Source of the DNA: JAEUSF01 sp964484145
GTDB lineage: Bacteria; Patescibacteriota; Doudnabacteria; UBA920
Direction: 5' to 3'
DNA length: 34,702 nucleotides
Assembly (NCBI GenBank): GCA_964484145.1
Contig: CAZAED010000010.1
Location: 1-34,702, forward strand
Made by a program: the position numbers and the translations under genes. Within the stretch, counting starts at the first letter, position 1. Every line of letters begins with the position of its first letter. This document shows positions 1 through 6,448 of this stretch, piece by piece. A model generated the notes under the pieces. It made no database searches. It was not told the DNA's origin and saw nothing but the letters and a program-made list of their open reading frames with translations.

Positions 1-14
1 AACCGGGACCACCA
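1..14 (+). tRNA. possible 3' end of a tRNA gene cut by the window edge
   Basis: The first 14 bases can be read as a 7-nt acceptor strand (CGGGACC), discriminator A and an encoded CCA, followed within 8 nt by a hairpin and T-run. Only the acceptor strand is visible, so the tRNA identity cannot be given and a chance match is possible. Confidence 0.35.
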
Positions 15-21
15 GAAAAAT

Positions 22-46
22 ATCGCCTAAAGGGCGATTTTTTTTG
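22..46 (+). terminator. rho-independent terminator
   Basis: A 6-bp stem (ATCGCC / GGCGAT) with a 5-nt loop is followed by a run of eight or more T. It would end the transcript entering from the left, possibly the tRNA. Confidence 0.75.
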
Positions 47-114
47 TTTACCCATAAATATAAAATAAATAATTTTATGTCGCACAACTAAGTAAAGTTT
101 TTTTATAAAGAGCC

Positions 115-142
115 TTGACAAAAGTTACTTTTAGCGTTACAC
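115..142 (+). promoter_or_regulatory. candidate sigma70 promoter of the zinc-ribbon gene
   Basis: A perfect -35 box TTGACA (115-120) lies 16 nt before a weak -10-like TTACAC (137-142). The -10 is poor, so the assignment rests mainly on the -35. A start near 150 would give a leader of about 140 nt. Confidence 0.4.
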
Positions 143-212
143 CTAAGATAGTAGAGCGTTATATGTAATTAAGAAACAGAAAGGAGACAAAAATTAAACA
201 AAACTAATACTA

Positions 213-277
213 ATCCTCCTTCGCATAAAGCTATGGAGGATCGCCCTCTAAATATTATTTTAAGTGGGCGAAGATAG
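213..277 (+). promoter_or_regulatory. structured leader with two hairpins and a 14-codon uORF
   Basis: Two inverted repeats lie end to end: ATCCTCC/GGAGGAT (213-219 / 235-241) and TCGCCC/GGGCGA (241-246 / 266-271). An ATG at 233 opens a 14-codon frame ending in TAG at 277, just before the G-rich Shine-Dalgarno of the zinc-ribbon gene. The CCTCC arm could pair with purine-rich ribosome-binding sequence, so translational control is possible but inferred. The first hairpin also resembles short palindromes scattered in some CPR genomes. Confidence 0.35.
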
Positions 278-289
278 GGGGTGAGGTAT

Positions 290-466
290 ATGAAAAACTT
301 TTATATGTTTATGTGTGACACTTGCGGTTTTTCCAAAGAAAAAGCCGGTATATGTCCTTACTGCCAAATTCCTATGACTATTTATAGCAAGGAAGAGCAA
401 AAGGAATACCAGGTAGATATGGAAGACGCAATGCGCAGTATGAGTGAGTATAAGTGGTATGTATAA
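290..466 (+). CDS. small zinc-ribbon protein
   Basis: This encodes a 58-aa protein with a CxxC-x(n)-CxxC pair (CDTCG and CPYCQ), the pattern of a single structural zinc ribbon. The C-terminal half is acidic and helical with no recognised domain. It resembles the short heavy-metal-binding or rubredoxin-like ribbons found alone in many small genomes, but substrate and role are unknown. The ATG at 290 is preferred over the GTG at 281 because the G-rich stretch at 276-287 then serves as ribosome binding site. It is monocistronic, with a leader upstream and a terminator at 581. Confidence 0.75.
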   Translation: MKNFYMFMCDTCGFSKEKAGICPYCQIPMTIYSKEEQKEYQVDMEDAMRSMSEYKWYV

Positions 467-489
467 ATTTTTTGCTAAAGCAAAAAATA

Positions 490-520
490 GTGACGAGTTA
501 CGAGTGACAAGTAACAAGTC
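490..520. repeat. GTGACGAGTTACGAGTGACAAGT micro-repeat, intergenic copy (family D)
   Basis: This is a low-complexity string of GTGAC / GAGT / ACAAGT units. The same string appears in frame inside metG (24651), tatD (26275) and leuS (29371). An AT-rich hairpin (468-476 / 479-487) lies just before it. Confidence 0.7.
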
Positions 521-580
521 GGAAAAAATCAATTATTAACATCTGTTAACTGTAAAAAAGATGCATAATCGGTCTACATA

Positions 581-616
581 AAACCCGCGTGTTGAGGGAC
601 CGCGGGTTTTTGTTTT
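581..616 (+). terminator. strong rho-independent terminator
   Basis: A 9-bp stem AAACCCGCG/CGCGGGTTT (581-589 / 601-609) with an 11-nt loop is followed by a T-rich tail. It ends the zinc-ribbon transcript and may also work weakly on the minus strand for the recombinase gene ending at 637. Confidence 0.85.
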
Positions 617-636
617 CAATTATTATTTAACTATTA

Positions 637-1725
637 TTAATTACCTTTCCCATGGTATTTTTTATGTATGTCCCTCAGGCCTTGGTTGGTTATGTGGGTG
701 TATATTTGGGTGGTGGTTATGCTGGCGTGGCCAAGAAGAGTTTGTACGCTTCTTATGTCGGCTCCATTTTGTAGTAAATCTGTCGCGAAACTATGTCTTA
801 GAGTATGGGGGGTTACTTTTTTTACAATGCCAGCAATAAGGCAGCATTTTTTTATAATTCGTTGAATTTGCCTAACGGTTAAGCCATAAGCCTTACGGCC
901 GGTGTTGCCCGTGCGATCTTGTTTTTCCGCAGACATACTTTCTATTTCTTTTTCTATTTTTTTCTGACCGGCAACAATTTTTTTTACTTTAATAGACCCC
1001 TCGCCTTCGGTCCCAGACGTGGAAGGGGAGGACTGCCCAATTTTTGAATGCCCCATAAATAGCGCTTTGTTGTTGTCGGAGCGTTTTTTTAAATAGGCTT
1101 TAATTGCGGTTGCTGCGTCTTCTGACAAAAATACTAAGCGGAGCTTTGCTCCTTTGCCGCGCACTGTAAATTCGCGGCGGTCTAAATTTAAACCTTCCCG
1201 TTTTAAAGAGGCGAGTTCGCTAACACGTAAACCGGTTGAAAAAAGTGTTTTGAGTATTGCGTCGTCTCGCAAACGGGTAATTTCGTCTTTTTCTTGTTTA
1301 ACGGCATCAAAAAGCCTTTTTAGTTCGTCTGTATCTAAAAACTCAACCTGACGCTGGGGGTTTTTTGGCAGTTCAATTTTTTCCGGCGGCAAGGTTTCTA
1401 CGTCATTCTTCATTAGGTACTTTAAAAATGCCCTCAGAGCTATTAAATGGTAGTTCTGGCTTATTAGTTTAAGCTGCCTACCACTGTCGTCGCTAAGCCT
1501 GTTTAGGTACAGCCTGAACTTGTTTACAGTGTTTAGGTTTATGTCTTTAGGTTTTAGGACATTCATGCCCGCGGCAAAGTCGGAAAACTTTTTTAAATAG
1601 CGGGTATAGGCCTCTATTGTATGACTACTTTGATTTTTGCCAATTTCACAGTACTCCAAAAACTCTTGAATATGCTTTTCAAGTTCAGTGGGGGAGAGTT
1701 TTTGGTTTTTTTCTTTTATTTCCAT
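637..1725 (-). CDS. xerC: Xer-type tyrosine recombinase with an inserted loop
   Basis: This is a 362-aa site-specific recombinase of the XerC/XerD group, which resolves chromosome dimers at dif in most bacteria. The N-terminal SAM-like core-binding domain covers about residues 12-105 and the catalytic domain about 125-360. All catalytic residues are visible: R167 (TGLR), K192 (GKGAK), H307 and R310 (HTLRH), H333 (LLGH) and nucleophile Y342. It is longer than the usual ~300 aa because some 45 residues (about 227-275), rich in S/T/G then K/E, are inserted between the catalytic Lys and His; the DNA there holds a palindrome (999-1031). The gene is single and divergent from the ATP-grasp gene. XerC versus XerD versus a phage integrase cannot be settled from sequence alone, but the compact fold favours Xer. 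Confidence 0.9.
   Translation of the reverse strand: MEIKEKNQKLSPTELEKHIQEFLEYCEIGKNQSSHTIEAYTRYLKKFSDFAAGMNVLKPKDINLNTVNKFRLYLNRLSDDSGRQLKLISQNYHLIALRAFLKYLMKNDVETLPPEKIELPKNPQRQVEFLDTDELKRLFDAVKQEKDEITRLRDDAILKTLFSTGLRVSELASLKREGLNLDRREFTVRGKGAKLRLVFLSEDAATAIKAYLKKRSDNNKALFMGHSKIGQSSPSTSGTEGEGSIKVKKIVAGQKKIEKEIESMSAEKQDRTGNTGRKAYGLTVRQIQRIIKKCCLIAGIVKKVTPHTLRHSFATDLLQNGADIRSVQTLLGHASITTTQIYTHITNQGLRDIHKKYHGKGN
999..1031. repeat. palindrome inside the recombinase insertion loop
   Basis: CCTCGCCTTC (999-1008) pairs with GAAGGGGAGG (1022-1031), 9 of 10 positions, around a 13-nt spacer. It lies in the extra segment absent from normal Xer proteins, suggesting that the loop arose from a repeat insertion. 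Confidence 0.45.
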
Positions 1726-1912
1726 ACTTTCTAACTTTATGAACTTGATGAACTAACAATATGCGACATAGTACTTACCCACAGTACCCACAGAAGGTAT
1801 TACGACAACGCAATTTATATATTTATTGTATCACGTTATGCGACATAAGGAAAAAATGACAAAACTGAACAAAAATGACATAATTGAGCAAAATTAAGGA
1901 AACATCGGAACA
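1726..1912. promoter_or_regulatory. divergent intergenic region with TATG-CGA-CATA motifs
   Basis: The palindromic motif TATG-N3-CATA occurs at 1760-1770 and, extended to TTATGCGACATAA, at 1836-1848; a near copy (TTATGTCGCA) is at 75-84. Between them is a tandem pair of TACCCACAG units (1776-1793), one resembling a DnaA box with a mismatch. The motifs could be operators for the recombinase gene or recombinase binding sites. No convincing -35/-10 pair was assigned for either direction. Confidence 0.4.
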
Positions 1913-2758
1913 ATGATATTAGTGATATCCCCAAAAAATGTGTACGCTGCGGCAAGAATTTTGGCAGAATGCAGAATTCAGAATGAGGAATGCAGAATGC
2001 TGAGCGTGGAAGAATTAGTTGTGTTAGATTTTAAAGTAAATATTAATCAGTACAGTTGTTTGTACATAAGAAACCCTTATTTTAAGGGTAGTCCAAAATA
2101 CATTCCGGAAGTTATAAGGTTGGCAAAGAAGTTTAGGAAGCCTGGGAAAAAGGTGGTAGATGCTAATATTGCAAGCGGTAATTTAGGCGAAGGTAAATGG
2201 AAAGATTATTTAATGCTTAGAAAAGCGGGTGTTTCTATGCCCGAAACTATTTTGGATGCAAAAAAATCTTACATCTTACATCCTAAATCTTATATTTTAA
2301 AATGGATTTTTGGAATGAAAGCTAGGGGAACTTTTTTAATTAAAACCGAAGATGATTTAAAAAAAATTCCTAGCATTATCCCGAAAAATGAATTAATGCT
2401 TCAGGAATATGTGGAGGCAGATTATGAATATAAAGTTATTACGGTTGGTTATAAGGCATTGCCCGTGGTGTTGAGGTTTGAATATAATAAACAGTTTGGA
2501 AGGGTTAATTATGATTCAGTCTGTAGCGTGCCCATTTATGGGCCTGCTGGAAAGCCGATAAATCGGCACGCTACACTTGTTAAAATTGCAGAGCGCGCAT
2601 CTAAAACCTTAGGACGGGAGCTGGCCAAGGTAGATGTTGTGCAAAAAGGCAATAAATTTTATGTCCTTGAAGTAAACCGTTTTCCTGGGCTTAAAAGCGT
2701 TGAAGAATTAACAAAATATAATGTTACAAGAGATTTTGTAGCATACTTGCGTAAATAG
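1913..2758 (+). CDS. RimK-like ATP-grasp ligase carrying three repeat insertions
   Basis: This 281-aa protein has the ATP-grasp fold of the RimK/LysX/glutathione-synthetase group, which form amide bonds through acyl phosphates. The N-terminal preATP-grasp part covers about residues 1-90. ATP-grasp follows from about 95, with LMLQEYVEADYEYKV, the 'LRFEY' strand and the metal-binding VLEVNRFPG near the C-terminus. The amino-acid substrate and acceptor cannot be read. Three segments look like repeat DNA translated in frame: residues ~18-30 (AECRIQNEECRM), ~118-130 (KSYILHPKSYIL) and ~204-221 (from a palindrome at 2523). All sit between fold elements, so the enzyme may still work. It is transcribed alone, before the rpsO promoter. 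Confidence 0.8.
   Translation: MILVISPKNVYAAARILAECRIQNEECRMLSVEELVVLDFKVNINQYSCLYIRNPYFKGSPKYIPEVIRLAKKFRKPGKKVVDANIASGNLGEGKWKDYLMLRKAGVSMPETILDAKKSYILHPKSYILKWIFGMKARGTFLIKTEDDLKKIPSIIPKNELMLQEYVEADYEYKVITVGYKALPVVLRFEYNKQFGRVNYDSVCSVPIYGPAGKPINRHATLVKIAERASKTLGRELAKVDVVQKGNKFYVLEVNRFPGLKSVEELTKYNVTRDFVAYLRK
1964..2000. repeat. GAATGCAGAAT micro-repeat, in-frame copy (family C)
   Basis: Repeated GCAGAAT / GGAATGCAGAATGC units are translated near the N-terminus of the ATP-grasp protein. Sister copies are in nfo (22293) and tsaC (30893). Confidence 0.7.
2264..2302. repeat. AAATCTTACATCTTA repeat, in-frame copy (family E)
   Basis: AAATCTTA/ACATCTTA units are translated as KSYILHPKSYIL. The reverse complement closely matches the M24-peptidase segment at 18992, and related strings lie at 31213 and 34231. 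Confidence 0.65.
2523..2574. repeat. RAYT-type palindrome inserted in frame (family B)
   Basis: This 52-nt element has outer arms GTAGCGTGCC / GGCACGCTAC and inner palindromes GCCCATTTATGGGC and GCCGATAAATCGGC. Its two 21-nt arms are identical to the inverted copy at 23851; only the central 10 nt differ. The design matches the palindromes flanking the RAYT gene at 18184 and 18665. Here it is read through as codons ~204-221 of the ATP-grasp gene. Confidence 0.9.
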
Positions 2759-2776
2759 GCTATATTTTGGTATAAT
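2747..2776 (+). promoter_or_regulatory. sigma70 promoter for rpsO
   Basis: TTGCGT (2747-2752) and a perfect TATAAT (2771-2776) are 18 nt apart, partly inside the end of the ATP-grasp gene. Transcription would start near 2783, at the first base of the long inverted repeat. Confidence 0.65.
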
Positions 2777-2784
2777 ATTGTTAC

Positions 2785-2946
2785 GTAACCTATGAAAAAC
2801 TCCTTTCGACCTGCAATTTCATAATTTTGGTCATCCAGCCAAAAAAATTTTTCCGCTTATCCTACCGATAAACATCAAAATTTGTTTTGCCCTGCTGCCT
2901 CAAAATTATAAAATTTCGTTTACAAAATTAGTTTTTCAGAGGTTAC
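2785..2946 (+). promoter_or_regulatory. 162-nt imperfect palindrome forming the rpsO leader
   Basis: GTAACCT-a-TGAAAAACT (2785-2801) is complementary to AGTTTTTCA-g-AGGTTAC (2930-2946), 16 pairs around one mismatch. Inside, AATTTCATAATTTTG pairs with CAAAATTATAAAATT, again with one mismatch. The promoter TATAAT ends 8 nt before it, so the rpsO transcript would begin with this structure. It is either an S15 autoregulatory leader (known for S15 mRNAs in other bacteria, with varied structures) or a MITE-like insertion. No ORF is present. Confidence 0.6.
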
Positions 2947-3045
2947 TATATTAATTAATCCACGAATAAATCCGTAATGCAGTATTTAGGTAACGGCGCT
3001 GCAATTTATTACGTGTAGATGGCTAAACGCCAAAGAAAGGTGTGT

Positions 3046-3324
3046 ATGTTAGCTCCTAAGCAAAAACAGGAAATAATTAAGAAGTTTCGCACTCACAAAG
3101 ACGACACTGGCAGTCCGGAAGTTCAAATTGCAATTTTAACGGAAGAAATTGCTCAGGTTTCAGAGCATTTGCAAACTCATAAAAAAGACAATCATTCCCG
3201 AAGAGGACTTTTAAAAATGGTAGGCAATCGCCGCCGTCTTTTGCGCTATTTAAAGAATGAAGACGAAAAGCGTTGGAAGAAAATTGCTGAGAAATTAAAA
3301 ATTAAAATAGTAGTTGAAGAATAA
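3046..3324 (+). CDS. rpsO: 30S ribosomal protein S15
   Basis: This is S15, the primary 16S rRNA-binding protein of the small-subunit platform. The four-helix family is recognised by DTGSPEVQIAILTEEI, HKKDNHSRRGLLKMVGNRRRLLRYL and a basic C-terminus. An ATG at 3019 would add nine residues, but the ATG at 3046 gives the usual ~90-aa length and has an AAAGG ribosome-binding site about six nt upstream, whereas 3019 has none. A long palindromic leader precedes it. It is followed 9 nt later by an unknown gene before a shared terminator. pnp, often its neighbour in other bacteria, is 8 kb away here. Confidence 0.95.
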   Translation: MLAPKQKQEIIKKFRTHKDDTGSPEVQIAILTEEIAQVSEHLQTHKKDNHSRRGLLKMVGNRRRLLRYLKNEDEKRWKKIAEKLKIKIVVEE

Positions 3325-3333
3325 AATTGAAAT

Positions 3334-3732
3334 ATGGAATCAGGATTTGATTTAGAATCTTTTGAAAAACAGTGGTTGGACGATGCCCGAAAAATTTGTC
3401 AGGCAGTTTATACTAAGCCCGAAACTCAAAAGCTTAAGGAGTCTTTGGTAAAAAATGGTTTCTTGTCGTTAGAAGAAAAGAGTAAGTTTATAGATGTTTG
3501 TGACATGACTAAATATGCCTATATTTACGAAAAATATGGAGCTGAGGGAACAGAAGGTTATAAAAATTTTAGTGAATTTTGGAAAGAATGGTTTCAGTTA
3601 AAGGGTGTTGGCAGCAGTAAGGATCGTGGGCAACGTAATAGCGTTGAGCATATAATGTTTGGAAGTACCCCTGACCCTGAACAATTTTTAAACCACTTTG
3701 AACACGAAATTATGGGCAGTATGAAGTCCTAA
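3334..3732 (+). CDS. hypothetical protein downstream of rpsO
   Basis: This encodes a 132-aa soluble, acidic, mostly helical protein rich in aromatic residues (YAYIYEKYG, FSEFWKEWFQL). There is no signal peptide, membrane segment or recognised motif. It follows rpsO by 9 nt and shares its terminator, so it is very likely cotranscribed with it. I do not recognise the family. Confidence 0.7.
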   Translation: MESGFDLESFEKQWLDDARKICQAVYTKPETQKLKESLVKNGFLSLEEKSKFIDVCDMTKYAYIYEKYGAEGTEGYKNFSEFWKEWFQLKGVGSSKDRGQRNSVEHIMFGSTPDPEQFLNHFEHEIMGSMKS

Positions 3733-3734
3733 AT

Positions 3735-3770
3735 AAAAAATCCCTCCTTTGTAAAGGAGGGATTTTTTAT
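3735..3770. terminator. bidirectional terminator between convergent operons
   Basis: A 16-bp perfect stem (3735-3750 / 3753-3768) with a 2-nt loop is A-rich on one arm and T-rich on the other, so it works on both strands. It ends the rpsO transcript and the minus-strand lyase/kinase operon; the kinase stop codon (3767-3769) lies inside the stem. Confidence 0.9.
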
Positions 3771-5419
3771 TTTTGTGTTAAGTCCAGCAATGTTGTTTCA
3801 GAAAGGTTATTTTTTATTGGAATGGAGAAAATAAAGCTGCTACCAAGCCCTACGCCTTTGCTCTCTGCCCAAATTTTGCCTTTGTGTTGACCAATAACAA
3901 TTTTTGCGACATAAAGGCCTAAGCCAAGTCCTGCGCTTTGTTTAACTGACTCCTTACCTCGGGAGAATTTTTCAAATATTGAATTTTCTTCTTCCGGAGC
4001 TATGCCTTTGCCGGTGTCTGTAACAGAAAATTTAATATTCCCGCCCTCTTCCCATAATTTGGCGGTTACCGAACCGGTTTTGGTGTATTTAATAGCATTG
4101 TCTATTAAGTTATTCATTACCTGCCTAATTTTTTCTTTGTCAGCCATAATTTCCGGCAGAGGTTTGGTGGGTTCTATTAGGCTTAATTTAAGCCCGTGTT
4201 CAGTGGCCTGAGGGATTAATTGCTCATAAGTAATTTGAGCCAAGGGTAAAAGGTTAATTTTTTCAAACAAGAATTCCATTTTGCCGCGTTCTATACGCGA
4301 CACATTTAACATATCGTCTATAAGTGAAATTTGAGAATTATTGGTGCGGAAAGCTTTGTCTACTACATTTTTCTGTTCCGCTGTTAATTTGCCAAAGTCG
4401 CCGGCAAGTACTGAGCTTAAATACCATTTTATAGTAGCCGGCGGCGTGCGCAGCTGATGCGAGGCAATAGTAATAAACTCGCTCCTGGCAATATCCAATG
4501 CTTTTAATTTTTCATTCGCATCTTCCAACTTCTTGGTTAAAACCTCTAAAAGTTCCCTCTGTTTAATTTCTTTTTTAACGCCTTTGACAAGTAAAATACT
4601 GACAATAATTGTTCCAAATAATACTATTACCCCAATCAGTTTTTGCCCAGTCGTATTGGAATTAGCAATTTGAATAATTAATATCAAATTTAATAACAAA
4701 GTTGCTAATTCGGCTACAACCGCTTTTATATCAAGTAACCGATGCTTAACCATTGCGTAAGCAGTAAAAACTATAAACGGTAAAGTATATAAATGTCCAA
4801 ATCTAACAGTTGTGGAGTTTCCGAGAACGGCAAAATTTAAAAAACTAAAAATTAAAACCAGGATAAAAGTCGTAATAAGTCCCGCAGATAGAAATTGCCA
4901 TTGTGACTTTTCTGTACCTTGGGATTTTTTGTAACCTGAGATAATATAAAAAAATCCGGCAATCACGCATATTCCAACGTAAGTTCCAAACAGAGGAATA
5001 AATTTCCCGGTTGTTGGAGCTAGCGAACCGTTTGAACTATTAATTATTGGGTAACTAAAAAAAGTCGAGGTAAGGCTTAGAGTGGAAATAATTATTGCGA
5101 AAAAAATTAAAATTTTTGACAAAATTTGACTTTTATCAGGTTCTCTTTTTAAGAAATTTTTTATAAATAAGAAAAAAGTTAAGGCATGAAATGTTGCAAA
5201 AAATAGTGTGAGGCGAGTTATGGTTAAAAATCCTGCACTATTTTTTATTTGAAAGGAAAAATAATTTGTTCCGATCCAAAATATTTGAGCAAGGACAAAG
5301 AAGCTAAACAAGTACCTGGAAGGATTTTTTGGAGCATAATTAACTACTATTAATAGCAACGATAAATTTGCCATTAAAGCAATAATAAATATTGAAAATT
5401 CAGTTTGTGAAAAAAACAT
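3767..5419 (-). CDS. membrane sensor histidine kinase, last gene of the lyase operon
   Basis: This is a 550-aa two-component sensor kinase. The N-terminal ~280 residues hold about eight hydrophobic segments, resembling the 7TM sensor region of 7TMR-HisK proteins. A short coiled linker (about 283-312) leads to a HisKA dimerisation domain with phospho-acceptor H321 in SHQLRTP, then the HATPase domain with N box (NNLIDNAIKYT), G1 (DTGKGI) and G2 (GLGLGLY). There is no PAS domain or receiver. Its start codon overlaps the stop of the upstream nitroreductase half (TAATG), showing translational coupling to the operon. No response regulator is adjacent; the nearest is the lone receiver at 11204, so pairing is only a guess. 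The ligand is unknown. Confidence 0.92.
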   Translation of the reverse strand: MFFSQTEFSIFIIALMANLSLLLIVVNYAPKNPSRYLFSFFVLAQIFWIGTNYFSFQIKNSAGFLTITRLTLFFATFHALTFFLFIKNFLKREPDKSQILSKILIFFAIIISTLSLTSTFFSYPIINSSNGSLAPTTGKFIPLFGTYVGICVIAGFFYIISGYKKSQGTEKSQWQFLSAGLITTFILVLIFSFLNFAVLGNSTTVRFGHLYTLPFIVFTAYAMVKHRLLDIKAVVAELATLLLNLILIIQIANSNTTGQKLIGVIVLFGTIIVSILLVKGVKKEIKQRELLEVLTKKLEDANEKLKALDIARSEFITIASHQLRTPPATIKWYLSSVLAGDFGKLTAEQKNVVDKAFRTNNSQISLIDDMLNVSRIERGKMEFLFEKINLLPLAQITYEQLIPQATEHGLKLSLIEPTKPLPEIMADKEKIRQVMNNLIDNAIKYTKTGSVTAKLWEEGGNIKFSVTDTGKGIAPEEENSIFEKFSRGKESVKQSAGLGLGLYVAKIVIGQHKGKIWAESKGVGLGSSFIFSIPIKNNLSETTLLDLTQK

Positions 5420-5919
5420 TAGCTTAACAGTTTATTAATTAAAAAGCGGGGACTATGAGCAGCATTTGTTTTTGGATAGCCAAGTCTAAAAATTGCTTGT
5501 GGAAAAAGGTTTGTTCCTAAGATATGTTTTACCTTTTGTCTATAAATTTCTAGTTGAGCTGCAGCGGCTAACGGACCTAAAGCTAAGTCGTTTTGTGTAG
5601 CAGTGAGCCAAATTCTTTCAAGACTTTGACCAACCTTTGTCCAATTATTTTTGTTATCCTCTTTAGAAAGCAATACCCCTATATATGGCGTGTGGTTTGT
5701 TAGTAATTCTAGGTCTTTTTGTTTACTTTTTTTCGCTAGGTTTACTTTTTTTATCAAAATGGGAGCAAAAAAAGAAACGACTAGCGGTATTCCTAATGTA
5801 GACCCTGTCATGCCTACGTAACTATTGGTCCAACTGGATTTTAGGAATCCTGAAAGTTCTTCTCTAAAGATATTTGATTCCATTGCAGAGATTTGAGCTT
5901 CGCACATTAATTCTCCCAA
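5419..5919 (-). CDS. Acg-type nitroreductase, C-terminal part after an in-frame stop
   Basis: The 166 residues match the C-terminal half of Acg-family nitroreductases: PYIGVLLSKEDN, the ALGPLAAAAQ helix and FPQAIFRLGYPK near the end. It is in the same frame as the N-terminal part; only the TAA at 5947-5949 separates them, and the nine codons between that stop and the TTG at 5919 also read as plausible coding sequence. The nominal start is TTG (5919) with no clear ribosome-binding site. Either the stop is read through, the protein works as two pieces, the gene is freshly broken, or the base call is wrong. Its stop overlaps the kinase start. Confidence 0.75.
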   Translation of the reverse strand: MGELMCEAQISAMESNIFREELSGFLKSSWTNSYVGMTGSTLGIPLVVSFFAPILIKKVNLAKKSKQKDLELLTNHTPYIGVLLSKEDNKNNWTKVGQSLERIWLTATQNDLALGPLAAAAQLEIYRQKVKHILGTNLFPQAIFRLGYPKTNAAHSPRFLINKLLS

Positions 5920-5946
5920 TGAGTTTTTTTTCTCGCCTTTAATTAA

Positions 5947-6447
5947 TTAATATGTTATTTCTGTTTCAATGCCATTAAAAATACTCTTTGCAGTTTGGGT
6001 GTCTAACTCATTATTTTTATATTCAAATCTATTTGTTAGTCGTTTGGGTATAAGGTTAATAAGATGATTTTCACTATTTTGTCTAAGTGATTTGCGGTTA
6101 AATGTTAAGTGCCCAAAAATATTATCTGTTTGTGAGCCGTGGTTAAAAGAGGCGGAAAAGCCAAAGTATTCGGCTGCAATTAAAATATTTTCTAAAAGAC
6201 AGCCGAAAGAAATACTTAATTGCCTACCCATAGGATCACTTTCAGACAACGATCTCTCGGGACTTATTTTTATTGTGGCTGAGTTTTTAACAATTTTAAA
6301 TTCCCATGGTTGGCTGTTATGACCCGAAGGAGCCAGGATACCAAAGCAAAGCAAAAACTCTATCTGCTTTTCTATGAGAGCATCTTCGGGGAATTTTTTT
6401 GGGTCTATTTCCCAAGATAGATAGTTATTTTTGTTTTTGAAAATCAT
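5947..6447 (-). CDS. Acg-type nitroreductase, N-terminal part
   Basis: This 166-aa N-terminal half of an FMN-dependent nitroreductase of the Acg/Rv1355c kind has the FMN-contact motif LAPSGHNSQPWEF and a 'GRQLSISFGCLLENILIAA' helix. It ends abruptly at TAA (5947-5949), after which the same frame continues with the rest of the family. Together they span about 342 codons, a normal length for this group. It follows the PaaK-like ligase by 1 nt. In mycobacterial Rv1355c a ThiF domain and such a nitroreductase are one protein, which supports a joint role with the ThiF enzyme two genes upstream. The reaction is unknown; flavin redox chemistry on a ligated aromatic product is an inference. Confidence 0.78.
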   Translation of the reverse strand: MIFKNKNNYLSWEIDPKKFPEDALIEKQIEFLLCFGILAPSGHNSQPWEFKIVKNSATIKISPERSLSESDPMGRQLSISFGCLLENILIAAEYFGFSASFNHGSQTDNIFGHLTFNRKSLRQNSENHLINLIPKRLTNRFEYKNNELDTQTAKSIFNGIETEITY

Positions 6448-6448
6448 T

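Noticed and set aside
260..532. 90-codon minus-strand frame over the zinc-ribbon gene
   Set aside because: It is antisense to the CxxC-containing gene and crosses repeat DNA; no start signals.
1776..1793. Tandem TACCCACAG units as DnaA boxes or a replication origin
   Set aside because: Only one near-match to the DnaA consensus, no dnaA/dnaN nearby and no AT-rich unwinding array; kept only as part of the intergenic description.
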